Source of the DNA: Bin87 sp965261195 | GTDB lineage: Bacteria; Chloroflexota; Dehalococcoidia; Lucifugimonadales; UBA3495 | Direction: 5' to 3' | NCBI GenBank assembly: GCA_965261195.1 | Contig: OZ253455.1 | Span: 4,154,001-4,218,000, forward strand | Length of the DNA stretch: 64,000 bases | In this document: positions 8,573 to 17,428 of the stretch, piece after piece | How the letters are laid out: every line of letters starts with the position of its first letter | Position numbering within the stretch: the stretch's first letter is position 1 | Position numbers and translations under genes: made by a program | The notes under the pieces: generated by a model | Told to the model about the DNA's origin: nothing | Database searches by the model: none | What the model saw: only the letters and a program-made list of their open reading frames with translations

Positions 8573-9952
8573 TTATTCAATGGCAGAGGCAGTGCCGTCG
8601 TCATTGATCCGCACACCCACGATAGGGGCCACGACTTCGTTGTACAGCAACGCGGTTTCTGAGGTCGGGCCACCGATGCGGTTCACCCATCCGGGCACCA
8701 CATTTTCAATAGCCGACCGCGTTTGCGCCATTTTGATGTCATCGGAAAAGTCAACCAACTCCAAGCCCTCGGCCTGGTTGGCTTCAATGGCTCGAGGAGC
8801 GTAAAGATTGAACAGCAAAGCCCGATTCAGGTAGGCATGCCTCGCGCCTTCCTCGAGGACGATGTTCTGCAAATCTTTTGGCATTAGATCCCACCGGGTC
8901 CGATTGACGGTGAACCAACTGTGGCCCACCGAGACGATGGGGCCCACGAGGTAGTCCGAGACTTCATACCAACGGAGTCCGTAACCACAGGAGCCGCACG
9001 TAATCCCGCCGTCAATCACGCCCCGCTCGAGGGAAGTGTACACGTCGGCGAAGGCTATGAACTGGGGATCGGCGCCCATGCCGGACAGTAGGTCGCTCAG
9101 GACGGCGCTGTGGCTACGCACCTTCATATTTTCCAAGTCGTCCAGGCTGCGGACATCCTTCTGGGAGAAAATATACTGACTGGCAGTCATCATATAGGCA
9201 ATCTGTATACCGTTGTTCTCGTCCGTCACCTCTGCCATCTTGGGCTGGATGGCATCAATTACTTTCAATTGCGCTTCCTGTGAAGGGTACAATCCCCATA
9301 GGTTGCTCATGTCCATTATGGGGAAGTCTCCGCCCACGTATCCGGAGTAGATTTGAGCGGAGTCCAATGTGCCGTCTTCCACCAGCCGCATCGAGTCAGG
9401 TCCGGCGATACCCAATTCAGGGAAAGAAGAAATCTCGAATTTAACCTGACCGTTCGTCCTGCGCAAAACACGCTCGGCGAAACCAATATCCTCGGTTTCC
9501 GTGTAGTTGCCGATGGCTAAACCACAGTCAACCAGAGTCCGGTTGATGCAGGCCATCTGGAATTCGTAGGTTTCACCTTCCGACGTAAGCGGGGTCAGGT
9601 TGAAGTTGATGCCCGGTTCGACGCCGCAGGACCAACCGGCCGGACTGCCTCCGCCGTGTATTTCCGGCACGGTAGCTGCGGTTTCGCCGTCGCATGGCGT
9701 GACAGCAATTGCCTCGGGACCGTCGTCCGTTTCAGAGATGGCGATTTCTCCTATATCGCCAAACGGTTTCCAATTATCCGGCAAGGGTTCTAGCATCGGC
9801 TCCATCGCTTCAGTGGCGGCCAGCTGCATCACCTCGGTAGCGGCTGCCGCCATCACTTCCGTCGCTGCCGGAGCGGCTTCTTCGGCGGGGCTGCACGCCA
9901 GCGCTGCCACAGCCAGCAAAGCAACTAGGCCGGCAAATATCCTTCTTGTCAT
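8573..9952 (-). CDS. TRAP transporter substrate-binding lipoprotein, DctP-like
   Basis: The extracytoplasmic binding protein that delivers substrate to DctQM. The N-terminus is a lipoprotein signal: MTRR, a hydrophobic core, then ALAC with the modified cysteine at about residue 20, followed by an Ala/Glu-rich linker. The mature protein matches the two domains of the fused protein upstream: CINRT, EISSFPELGIAGPDS, YSGYVGGD, SNLWGLYPS and FADVYTSLERGVIDGG occur in the same order. It has an extra segment of about 90 residues between linker and domain, with GDIGEIAISETDDG. The ATG at 9952 is preceded by GGAGGG with 9-base spacing; the TTG at 9976 is less likely. Confidence 0.9.
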   Translation of the reverse strand: MTRRIFAGLVALLAVAALACSPAEEAAPAATEVMAAAATEVMQLAATEAMEPMLEPLPDNWKPFGDIGEIAISETDDGPEAIAVTPCDGETAATVPEIHGGGSPAGWSCGVEPGINFNLTPLTSEGETYEFQMACINRTLVDCGLAIGNYTETEDIGFAERVLRRTNGQVKFEISSFPELGIAGPDSMRLVEDGTLDSAQIYSGYVGGDFPIMDMSNLWGLYPSQEAQLKVIDAIQPKMAEVTDENNGIQIAYMMTASQYIFSQKDVRSLDDLENMKVRSHSAVLSDLLSGMGADPQFIAFADVYTSLERGVIDGGITCGSCGYGLRWYEVSDYLVGPIVSVGHSWFTVNRTRWDLMPKDLQNIVLEEGARHAYLNRALLFNLYAPRAIEANQAEGLELVDFSDDIKMAQTRSAIENVVPGWVNRIGGPTSETALLYNEVVAPIVGVRINDDGTASAIE

Positions 9953-10048
9953 CGCCTGGATCCCTCCATTCCTCAATTCGTGATTGTGCCGACTAGCCTA
10001 TCGACACGTGGGCAGCAAGTCTAGGGTGATGCAGCGCTCCCTGTCAAC

Positions 10049-10088
10049 CGACAATGGCGGGGTAGCATTTGCTACCCCGCCATTGTCG
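10049..10088. promoter_or_regulatory. Perfect 19-bp inverted repeat between the two binding-protein genes
   Basis: Arms CGACAATGGCGGGGTAGCA (10049-10067) and its exact complement (10070-10088) are separated by TT. No T-run follows on the minus strand. It could be an mRNA-stabilising hairpin or a weak terminator between the two genes. Confidence 0.6.
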
Positions 10089-10130
10089 ATATTGCAGCTC
10101 CATCCGAAAATGGAGCAATTTTTCCCGGCG

Positions 10131-12383
10131 CTAGTTGGTTTCGCTAGCGGTGCCGTCAGGATTGATGCTTACACCGATGATGGGGGCGACTTTGTCGTTG
10201 TACAGCGTAACCGCGTCGCTATCAGGGCCGCCGGTACGCTGCACCCAGTTAGGCAGAATCACGGTAAGGGCAACCTCTCGCATCCGTGCCTGAACCTCAT
10301 CGCTGAAAGGCTTGTGAAGCATACCGGACTCCACGTTGGCATCCACGCTGATCACGTTCCATTCCTCGATGAGGGTCTTTTTGGCCAGGTCTTCGTAGTC
10401 GCGACCGGTTTCCAGCAGGATCTGTTGGATGTCTTCGGGGAGTCGTTCCCACGAATCTGAGCTCATCGTCACGTAGGCCACGGCGACGGATCCGACGATG
10501 GGGCCGTACAGGTATTGGGTTACCTCATACCAGCGCTGGCTATGTCCCGGCTCGCCGCCGGTGACGCCAGCGTCCAGCACACCCCGCTCCAACGCCGTGT
10601 ATACGTCGGCGAAGGCCACGAACTGACCTTCGGCGCCCAGACCGGCCAGCAGGTCGCCCAATATGGCGCTGTGCTGCCGGATCTGCTTGCCCTCGAAATC
10701 GGCCAGGGTATCCAGCGGATCCGAGCTGAAAATGAACTGGTTGGGGTAGTAGTGGCGCATTATCGGCTGGCCGCCGGTGGTCTGCTTCAGAACCTCTACC
10801 AGGTCTTCATGGATGGCGTCGGTCAATTCCAGGTGGGCCTCCTCGCTGGGGGACAACCCCCACAGGTTGCCCACGTCCAGCAGCGGCAAGTCTCCGCCCA
10901 CGTACCCGCTGTAGACCACCGCCATCTCGAGGGTGTTGTCCTCGATGAGCCGCAATGTATCGCCGCCGGCAATGCCAAGTTCAGGGAAGGAGGTGATGCT
11001 GAACTCAACCTGTCCGTCGGTGCGCTTCGCCACTTCAGGAATGAAGTAGCTGTTGATCAACTCGCAGGCCGCAACCGTCCGGTTGATGCAGGTGAGCTGG
11101 AACTCAAAACTCTCGCCCTGCGTCACCAGCTCGGTGCCGGAAGACATCATGGCGGCTTCGGTTTCGGTGACGCTGCCGTCGGGATTAATCTTCACGCCAA
11201 CGATGGGGCCAACCTTCTCGTTGAAGATGTTGACGCCCTCAGAATCCGGGCCACCAGCGCGCTCAACCCAGTTTGGGATGATGAGATTCAGCGCGGTCTC
11301 GCGCATTTTCGCCTTTACGTCGTCCGGGAAGTCACTGTAGGTCATTCCCTCGCCGGCGTTCAGCGTTATACCAGCCGGGTCCCAGTCCTCTGTGAGCAAG
11401 CGGAGGTTTTCGGCTTCGTATTCTTTGCCTACTTCCTTCAGGATGGTCCGATTTTCCGCGGTGAGTTGACTCCACTTGTCACTGTTCACGGTTACATAGG
11501 TGACACCGATAGAGCCGACAATGGGGCCGTAGAGATAGTCGGTAACCTCGTACCAGCGCTGGCCGTAGCCGGGGGTGCCGCCGGTGACGCCCGCGTCCAG
11601 AACACCGCGCTCGAGGGCGGTATAAACGTCGGCGAAGGCAACGAACTGGCCTTCGGCGTTCAAGCCGGCGAGCAGATCGCCGAGAATTGTGCTGTGCTGC
11701 CGGATTTTTTTGCCCTCATAAGACGGCAGGTCTTCCAATGGCTCACGGCTGAAGATGTACTGGTTGGGGTAGTAGTTGCGGAAAATCGGCTCGCCGCCGG
11801 TGGCGTCGCGGAGGATGCGAATCATATCATCCTCGATGGCGTCGGTGAGGGCGAGGTGGGCTTCGTTGCTGGGGGAAAGGCCCCACAGATTACCCACATC
11901 AATAACCGGCAAGTCGCCACCAACGTAGCCGGAATAGATTTCGGCAAATTCCAGAGTCTGGTCGTTGACCAGCCGGATCGTGTCCGGGCCGCCCAGGCCC
12001 AGCTCAGGATATGACGAAATTTCGATTAGAACCTGGCCGCCGGTACGTTCCTCTACCCGGGGAATGAAGAAGGAGTCGATAAGTTCACAGGGTCGCAGCG
12101 CCCGGTTGATACACACAACTTGCAGGGTAACGACTTCCTGAGTCGCCGGGGCCGGAATCGAGGTTTGGGTTGGCGGAACCGGGGTATCGGCGGCTGCCGG
12201 CATCGCGGGAGCTTCGGTGACCGGCGCGGCGCCGGCTGCCGGCGCTTCGGTGGGCGTTGGGGCGCTCCCTCCACCACAAGCGGCCACCGCCAGCAGCAAT
12301 ACGGCAACACCGCAGCCGGCAGCGACGGCACGCCAGGATAAAATAGCAGAGCGTAGTGGGTACAATCTGCCTGAATTGAGCAT
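10131..12383 (-). CDS. Tandem-domain TRAP substrate-binding lipoprotein (two DctP domains fused)
   Basis: A 750-residue protein, twice the usual DctP size. It has a lipoprotein signal ending VAAC (cysteine at about 36) and a Pro/Ala-rich linker to about residue 84. Two homologous domains follow, at about 86-400 and 415-750. Each carries CINR, ISS/TSFPELG, YSGYVGGDLP, VGNLWGLSPS, FADVYTALERGVLDAGVTGG, YGPIVGS and NPDG near its end, in the same order. The domains are joined by a short Ser/Thr/Gly-rich linker. The next gene downstream encodes a third, single copy. Only one signal peptide is present. GGGGGAA precedes the ATG. The first gene of the TRAP operon. Confidence 0.92.
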   Translation of the reverse strand: MLNSGRLYPLRSAILSWRAVAAGCGVAVLLLAVAACGGGSAPTPTEAPAAGAAPVTEAPAMPAAADTPVPPTQTSIPAPATQEVVTLQVVCINRALRPCELIDSFFIPRVEERTGGQVLIEISSYPELGLGGPDTIRLVNDQTLEFAEIYSGYVGGDLPVIDVGNLWGLSPSNEAHLALTDAIEDDMIRILRDATGGEPIFRNYYPNQYIFSREPLEDLPSYEGKKIRQHSTILGDLLAGLNAEGQFVAFADVYTALERGVLDAGVTGGTPGYGQRWYEVTDYLYGPIVGSIGVTYVTVNSDKWSQLTAENRTILKEVGKEYEAENLRLLTEDWDPAGITLNAGEGMTYSDFPDDVKAKMRETALNLIIPNWVERAGGPDSEGVNIFNEKVGPIVGVKINPDGSVTETEAAMMSSGTELVTQGESFEFQLTCINRTVAACELINSYFIPEVAKRTDGQVEFSITSFPELGIAGGDTLRLIEDNTLEMAVVYSGYVGGDLPLLDVGNLWGLSPSEEAHLELTDAIHEDLVEVLKQTTGGQPIMRHYYPNQFIFSSDPLDTLADFEGKQIRQHSAILGDLLAGLGAEGQFVAFADVYTALERGVLDAGVTGGEPGHSQRWYEVTQYLYGPIVGSVAVAYVTMSSDSWERLPEDIQQILLETGRDYEDLAKKTLIEEWNVISVDANVESGMLHKPFSDEVQARMREVALTVILPNWVQRTGGPDSDAVTLYNDKVAPIIGVSINPDGTASETN

Positions 12384-12464
12384 AAGGTTCCCCCGTAGTT
12401 ACAATTTGGGTGAGGCTGGCGGCGGCGCAAGCAGACAGCATCGACCGGCACACCAAGCATTGCG

Positions 12465-12503
12465 GTTAGCGCAAACGCTAACAGCAGGCCGGGGCAGTGT
12501 CAA
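12465..12503 (-). promoter_or_regulatory. Predicted TRAP operon promoter with palindromic operator
   Basis: On the minus strand TTGACA (12503-12498) is followed after 17 bases by TAGCGT, a weak -10. The -10 region lies inside the palindrome GTTAGCG-CAAA-CGCTAAC (12465-12482), so a repressor bound there would block the promoter. Ligand-responsive control is inference. Confidence 0.4.
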
Positions 12504-12795
12504 CGGCCTTATGATTAGAAATATCAGCGTCAACAATATTGCAGTGTTGTTATGTAATATCAGGGCCGGGTAGGTTCGGTTATGTAATCTGCGCGGTCGC
12601 TTTGGGGATTTGTGCCTTTAATTTCCCGGATGCTGCGGTGGCGGATCAAGAGAGCGCGACGCAAATTGAGCGGCCGCACTTGTGGATAGGGTGAGCATGG
12701 TGACGGAGCAGCTGTCGGCCGGGTTAGCTAGTCTGTCGGGTTGTATAATTCAGCAAGTTTCCAACCGGAAACAGTTGAGCAGGAGGCACAGGCAG
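12504..12795. other. Intergenic region between TRAP operon and SDR gene
   Basis: No gene is seen. The decamer GTTATGTAAT occurs twice, at 12549-12558 and 12579-12588, 30 bases apart, which is three helical turns and could be a binding-site pair. AGGAGG at 12781-12786 belongs to the SDR gene. Confidence 0.4.
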
Positions 12796-13578
12796 ATGCC
12801 CTATCCTGGACTTGACCTCACCGGTCGCAAGGCGCTGGTTACCGGAGCCGCCCGCGGCATCGGCGCTGCCCTGGCGCTCGGCCTCGCTCAGGCCGGCGCC
12901 GACGTCGCTGTCAGCGACCTGCCCACCGACACCGCACGGGCCGGCGTGGCCGACACCGCCGCCCGCATCAGGGCCGAAGGCGTCACCGCCCTTGAATACG
13001 ATATGGACGTGCAGTCGGTGGCGGCCATCAACGCCACCGTTCGGCAGGCCGCCGCCGACCTGGGCCGGCTCGACATCCTGGTCAACAACGCCGGGATCCG
13101 ACGCCGCGCCCCCGCCCTGGAAGTTACCGAAGCGGATTGGGATGCCGTCCTCGACACCAACCTCAAGGGCGCCTTCTTCTGCGCCCAGGCCGCCGCCCGG
13201 GCCATGATCCCCAATGGTTTCGGGCGCATAATCAGCATAGCTTCCCAGCTGGCCCTGGTGGGCGCTCCGCACCGGGCCGCCTACTGCGCCAGCAAGGGTG
13301 GCCTCGCCAACCTCACGAGGGCGCTGGCGCTGGAGTGGGCCGAGCACGGCATCACCGTCAATGCCATCGGGCCGGGCCCCACCACCACACCCGGCCTGCT
13401 GGAAGCCGACACCCGCGACGACGATTCCGTCCAGGCCGACCTGGCCCTGCGGATGCCCCTGGGCCGGCGCATGGCAGCCGAAGAACTGGTGGGCGCGGCC
13501 ATCTACCTGGCCAGCGACTCGGCCGGCGCCACCACCGGCCACCTGCTGATTGTCGACGGCGGCTGGACGGCGGTTTGA
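12796..13578 (+). CDS. SDR-family NAD(P)-dependent oxidoreductase
   Basis: A classical short-chain dehydrogenase of 260 residues, likely oxidising or reducing a hydroxyl or keto group of a sugar acid or acyl substrate. It has the cofactor motif TGAARGIG (about 15-22), the structural motif NNAG (about 96-99), the catalytic serine in SIASQ and the catalytic YCASK (about 161-165). The C-terminal YLASD and GHLLIVDGG are also typical. It most resembles the FabG/gluconate 5-dehydrogenase type, but the substrate cannot be read from sequence. AGGAGG lies 9 bases before the ATG at 12796, which decides the start over the longer open frame. Confidence 0.92.
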   Translation: MPYPGLDLTGRKALVTGAARGIGAALALGLAQAGADVAVSDLPTDTARAGVADTAARIRAEGVTALEYDMDVQSVAAINATVRQAAADLGRLDILVNNAGIRRRAPALEVTEADWDAVLDTNLKGAFFCAQAAARAMIPNGFGRIISIASQLALVGAPHRAAYCASKGGLANLTRALALEWAEHGITVNAIGPGPTTTPGLLEADTRDDDSVQADLALRMPLGRRMAAEELVGAAIYLASDSAGATTGHLLIVDGGWTAV

Positions 13579-13597
13579 TATGACGGCGGTTTGATAT
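13566..13597. repeat. 16-bp perfect tandem duplication at the SDR stop
   Basis: GACGGCGGTTTGATAT occurs twice head to tail (13566-13581 and 13582-13597). The first copy contains the SDR stop codon, so the duplication leaves the protein unchanged. Confidence 0.75.
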
Positions 13598-13610
13598 TAT
13601 GGGGGGCAAC

Positions 13611-13652
13611 CCCTCACCCCAGCCCTCTCCCGCCAGGGGAGAGGGAGTTTTT
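13611..13652 (+). terminator. Repeat-derived terminator (CCCTCACCCC family)
   Basis: CCCTCACCCCAGCCCTCTCC begins the element. CCCTCTCCC pairs with GGGAGAGGG over a five-base loop and is followed by AGTTTTT, so it can terminate the SDR transcript. Sister copies lie at 40548, 50456 and 62803. Confidence 0.65.
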
Positions 13653-13691
13653 GAATGCCCATCGAGGATTTGATTGTTGGAGGAAAAGGCT

Positions 13692-14816
13692 ATGAAGTTT
13701 GGGATGTTTTACGAGTTGCAGATGCCCCGCCCCTGGACCGACACCACCGAGTACGACACCCTCTGGAACGCGGTGCGGCAGGTACAGTACGCCGAGGAGA
13801 TGGGCTTCGAGCGCGTTTGGCTGGTAGAGCACCATTTCCTCACCGAGTTCGCCCACTCGTCCGCTCCCGAGGTAACTCTGGCGGTGATGGCCCAGCACAC
13901 CAAGAAGATGCGCCTGGGTTTCGGCGTGGTGCTGGCGCCCGTCCATCATCCCCTCCACGTCGCCGCCCGCGCCGCCACCCTGGACATCCTCAGCGATGGG
14001 CGCGTGGACGTTGGCGTCGGGCGCACCAAGGGACCCTACCAGATCACTCCCTTCGGCGCCGACGTGTCGCAGACCCAGAGCATGATGGTGGAAACACTGG
14101 AATGCCTCCCCCGTATGTGGTGCGATGACGTCTTCAGCCACGACGGCGAGAACTGGACGATTCCGCCGCGCGAGGTTGTTCCCCGCCCGTTGCAGCAGCC
14201 TCATCCGCCGCTGTGGATGGCCTGCACCCAGGAGGACACCTTCCGCCTGGCCGGCCAACTGGGCGTCGGTTGCCTGGTCAACACCCTGGGCGGCACCGAC
14301 AAGACCCGCGGCCTGGTCAACGCCTACTACGAGGCCATCGAGCACGCCACCCCGGTGGGACGGTTCACCAACCGCCAGGTCGTCGCCTCCACCATCGGGT
14401 TCTGCGACGAGGACGACGCCCGTGCTCGCCAGAAGGGGGCCGAGGTCGCCGCCTGGTACCTGGAGCAGAGTCGTCAAAGGTTCACCCTGGAATGGGCCGG
14501 CGTTGACCCGGACGCCGTGCCGGATGAGTACCAGTTCTACGTGCAGGGCGGCGCGGTGCGCGGCGGCCCCGACTCCGGCCCGCGGCCGGGAGACCCCCAG
14601 CAACAGCAACCGCCCACGCCCGAGGAACTGCTGGCCGGCGGCGGCTACTGCGTCGGCGACCCACAGGCGTGCATCAGAGTCATCGAAGAGTTTGAGGCGA
14701 TGGGTGTCGACGAGATAATGCCCATCTTCCAGGCCGGCCACGCCACCCACGAAGAAGTGATGAACTCCATTCGCCTTTTCGGCGAGCACGTGATACCGCA
14801 TTTTCGAGCCAAATAA
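13692..14816 (+). CDS. LLM-class flavin-dependent oxidoreductase
   Basis: A luciferase-like monooxygenase of 374 residues with a TIM-barrel fold that uses reduced flavin to oxygenate an organic substrate. It starts MKFGMFYELQ, followed by YAEEMGFERVWLVEHHF and TKKMRLGFGVVLAPVHHP. The barrel motif ATLDILSDGRVDVGVGR lies at about 95-111. The segment around residues 300-320 is Pro/Gln-rich and looks like a loop insertion. GGAGG at 13679-13683 supports the ATG at 13692. This family is strongly expanded in SAR202-type Chloroflexota. Substrate unknown. Confidence 0.92.
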   Translation: MKFGMFYELQMPRPWTDTTEYDTLWNAVRQVQYAEEMGFERVWLVEHHFLTEFAHSSAPEVTLAVMAQHTKKMRLGFGVVLAPVHHPLHVAARAATLDILSDGRVDVGVGRTKGPYQITPFGADVSQTQSMMVETLECLPRMWCDDVFSHDGENWTIPPREVVPRPLQQPHPPLWMACTQEDTFRLAGQLGVGCLVNTLGGTDKTRGLVNAYYEAIEHATPVGRFTNRQVVASTIGFCDEDDARARQKGAEVAAWYLEQSRQRFTLEWAGVDPDAVPDEYQFYVQGGAVRGGPDSGPRPGDPQQQQPPTPEELLAGGGYCVGDPQACIRVIEEFEAMGVDEIMPIFQAGHATHEEVMNSIRLFGEHVIPHFRAK

Positions 14817-14819
14817 ATT

Positions 14820-14884
14820 GGCATGGATTTACAGGATATACGGGATAATAAGGCTTTATCCCATTCATCCTGTCCATCCATGCC
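14820..14884. repeat. Long imperfect hairpin repeat
   Basis: The arms pair in three blocks: GGCATGGAT with ATCCATGCC, ACAGGAT with ATCCTGT, and GGGATAA with TTATCCC. It fills the gap between the LLM gene and the DUF362 gene. A degenerate fragment of the same type lies near 57247-57276. Confidence 0.7.
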
Positions 14885-14903
14885 AAACCAAAGGTGATTC
14901 TTG

Positions 14904-16040
14904 ATGACTACTACGCAACAGGTGGGGACGGCTGAGCAAGCGGCGGGAACACGGCAGTCGGGGACGCCGGTGGTGTCCGTTGTGGCGACCACGCCGGAGA
15001 CGGTGCTGGCCGATGTGGAGCGGGCCATGCGGCTGGCCGGCGCCGAGCAGGCGCTGTCAACCGACCTGGAAACGCTCCTGAAGATCAACATCTCCTGGCA
15101 GCACTGGTATCCGGGTTGCTCCACCGCGCCCTGGCAACTGGAGGGCGTCGTCTGCGCCCTGCACAACATGGGCCACTCCAACCTCATCGCCGCCCACAAC
15201 GGCACTGTCGTCGTGGATTCCTTCGAGGGTGAGGTTAACAACAAGCACAAGCCGGTGCAGGACAAGTACAACCTGCGCACCGTCCACCTGGACACGCCGC
15301 CGGAGCCGTGGGTGCGTTACCAGCCCAGGGCCAAAATGCTGGTTCTGGACGACATCTACCCGGAGGGCATCGAGATACCGCAGATTTTCGCCGGCAAGAA
15401 CATCGTCCACCTGCCCACCATGAAGACCCACGTCTTTACCACCATGACCGGCGCCATGAAGAACGCCTTTGGCGGCCTGCTGCACCGCAAGCGCCACTGG
15501 ACCCACTCGGTGATTCACGAGACGCTGGTAGATTTGCTGGCCATTCAGCAGGAGATACACCCGGCCATCTTCGCCGTAACCGACGGCACCTTCGCCGGCG
15601 ACGGCCCCGGCCCGCGCGCCATGCGCTGGCACATCAAAAACCGCATCGTCGCCGGCGCCGACCAGGTGGCCGTCGACGCCGTGGTCGCCTCCATGATGGG
15701 CTTCGACCCGCTGTCCATCCAGTTCATCCGCCTGGCCCACGAACACGGCCTGGGCATCGGCGACCTGCGCCACATCGAAGTCGTCGGCGACGAACCGGAC
15801 ATCAGCCAGGTCAACTGGAATTTCTCCGGCACCGAAAACACCTTCGCCAGCCGTGGCCAAAAACTCATCTACTGGGGCCCCCTAAAACCCCTCGAAAACG
15901 CCCTGCTCCGCTCCCCCATAGCCGCCTGGGCCTACACCGCCAGCAACCTCTACCACAACGGCTACTGGCTAAACACGGTGGGCAAGGGTAGAATAAAGAA
16001 GGCGCTGAAGACGGAGTGGGGGCGGTTGTGGCTGGGGTAT
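14904..16040 (+). CDS. DUF362 domain-containing protein
   Basis: A 379-residue protein matching the DUF362 family. It contains VVATTPETVLADVERAM near the N-terminus, then NIVHLPTMKTHVFTTMTG and GAMKNAFGGLL in the middle (about 170-200), and GADQVAVDAVVASMMGFDP (about 252-270), all typical of DUF362. The function of the family is poorly known; some members carry ferredoxin domains, but none is visible here. AAGGTG with 7-base spacing precedes the ATG at 14904. Same direction as the LLM gene and separated from it only by a hairpin, so it is probably in the same transcript. Confidence 0.85.
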
Positions 16041-16091
16041 TGACCGGCAGCGGTGGGTCCGCCAATAATGGCTCACAGGAGGTGGTTTCAG

Positions 16092-17426
16092 GTGCATATT
16101 ACGGGGATGATGATCGATTACATTAACCCATTCGTGGGTGAGGTAGAGTTCAGGTTCCACAAGCGCGTGAACGTGTTCATTGGCCCTAATGCTGTGGGTA
16201 AAAGCACAGCACTGCGTGGACTGCGCTGGGTACCGTCCGGACCAGTATATAGTTTGGAACTTATTAACGACGAAGGCGGCCATCAATGGGAGCTATCGGT
16301 AAGTGAAGATTGGCCAAGAGCAGTAGCCGAGGAATCGGGCAATTCTTCTGACGATGAAGTTCCAGCGCCCAAGTGGGATGAAGTACCATTTATACAAATT
16401 CCGGCAACGCGTTTGACTCTGATTGAGCAAACCGATAACTGGGGTAACTACCTATCAGTATCCAAAGACAGTGATGGCATTATCCTAGCAGACACCTTGG
16501 GACGCACGGTCGCATCGGCGTCCAGCGGAAGAGAAGACGTGTTTGATGCCAGTGTAGTCAGGTCGATTATAAACCTGCTACGAGACGAAGCTGGTGGTAC
16601 CACAACTTTCGTGGACGCGATGAATCTGGGATATAAGTGTGCCAAGTCCATCTGCAAAGAGATCGTTGAAGGTACCAAACCGTACAACTATGTAGAGAGC
16701 CGCGGGAATGTGAACGAAGCCATCACGGCGAAACCGCCAATTATTCATTCGGCGATGGGCATCGAAACGATTGATACCAATATGTTCAGTAACGGAGCTC
16801 CGGTGTATGTTGGTAATTTGAGTGCTGGAACCCAAGGGACGCTTATGTGGGTATGGTTCCTGGCTCTTAAAATGGTTCACCACTATGAGTTCGCCAACGG
16901 TTGGGACAAACGGCCGGCTATCCTACTCATCGACGAAATCGAGAACCACCTGCATCCCACCTGGCAGCGGCGGGTGATTCCGGCATTACTGGAGCATTTT
17001 CCAGGGCTGCAAATCTTCGCCACCACGCACTCCCCGTTTGTCGTGGCCGGGCTGAAAGCCGGTCAGGTTCACTTGCTGAACCGGGATGAGAATGGCGTCA
17101 TCACCGCTAACCCCAACGAGCAGGACATCATCGGCTGGACGACGGATGAGATTTTGCGGACGTTCATGGGAGTGGATGATCCGACGGATGACGAAACGGC
17201 GGCTGCGGCGAGGGAGCTGCGGCAATTGAGGGACGAGGGGCCACGGCAGGAACCCCTCGACGAGGAACAACGCCGAGAGCGTATGCGGGAGTTGCGGCAA
17301 CTAGTGGACCGCGACTTATTGGCGGGCGGTCCGGCGGCAGCGCAAGAAGAATTGTTCGAGCAGCAATTTGCAGAGGCCCTGGAAAAGTACCGCCAATCGC
17401 GAAATCTGAACCAAGAGAACAGCTAG
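16092..17426 (+). CDS. ptuA: PtuA-like AAA ATPase of a Septu-type defence system
   Basis: In Septu systems PtuA is the ATPase that forms the core complex and controls the nuclease PtuB, protecting against phage. The 444-residue product has Walker A GPNAVGKS (about 31-38), the ABC-signature-like NLSAGTQGTL, Walker B AILLIDEIENHLHP (about 275-288) and the switch THSPFVVAGL, as in SMC/OLD-like ATPases. A charged helical tail of about 100 residues follows. The GTG at 16092 is chosen because AGGAGG lies at 16077-16082 with 9-base spacing. It is 2 bases from the HNH gene. Visibly less GC-rich than its neighbours, suggesting transfer. Confidence 0.8.
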   Translation: MHITGMMIDYINPFVGEVEFRFHKRVNVFIGPNAVGKSTALRGLRWVPSGPVYSLELINDEGGHQWELSVSEDWPRAVAEESGNSSDDEVPAPKWDEVPFIQIPATRLTLIEQTDNWGNYLSVSKDSDGIILADTLGRTVASASSGREDVFDASVVRSIINLLRDEAGGTTTFVDAMNLGYKCAKSICKEIVEGTKPYNYVESRGNVNEAITAKPPIIHSAMGIETIDTNMFSNGAPVYVGNLSAGTQGTLMWVWFLALKMVHHYEFANGWDKRPAILLIDEIENHLHPTWQRRVIPALLEHFPGLQIFATTHSPFVVAGLKAGQVHLLNRDENGVITANPNEQDIIGWTTDEILRTFMGVDDPTDDETAAAARELRQLRDEGPRQEPLDEEQRRERMRELRQLVDRDLLAGGPAAAQEELFEQQFAEALEKYRQSRNLNQENS

Positions 17427-17428
17427 CA

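Noticed and set aside
10515..12014. 499-residue plus-strand frame opposite the double DctP gene
   Set aside because: It is the shadow of the GC-rich tandem domains; its own internal repeats mirror those of the real gene.
12724..13542. Minus-strand frame opposite the SDR gene
   Set aside because: The Gly-rich sequence is typical of an antisense shadow in GC-rich DNA; the SDR motifs are on the plus strand.
13614..14801. Minus-strand frame opposite the LLM gene
   Set aside because: It has no recognisable fold and the LLM motifs on the other strand are decisive.
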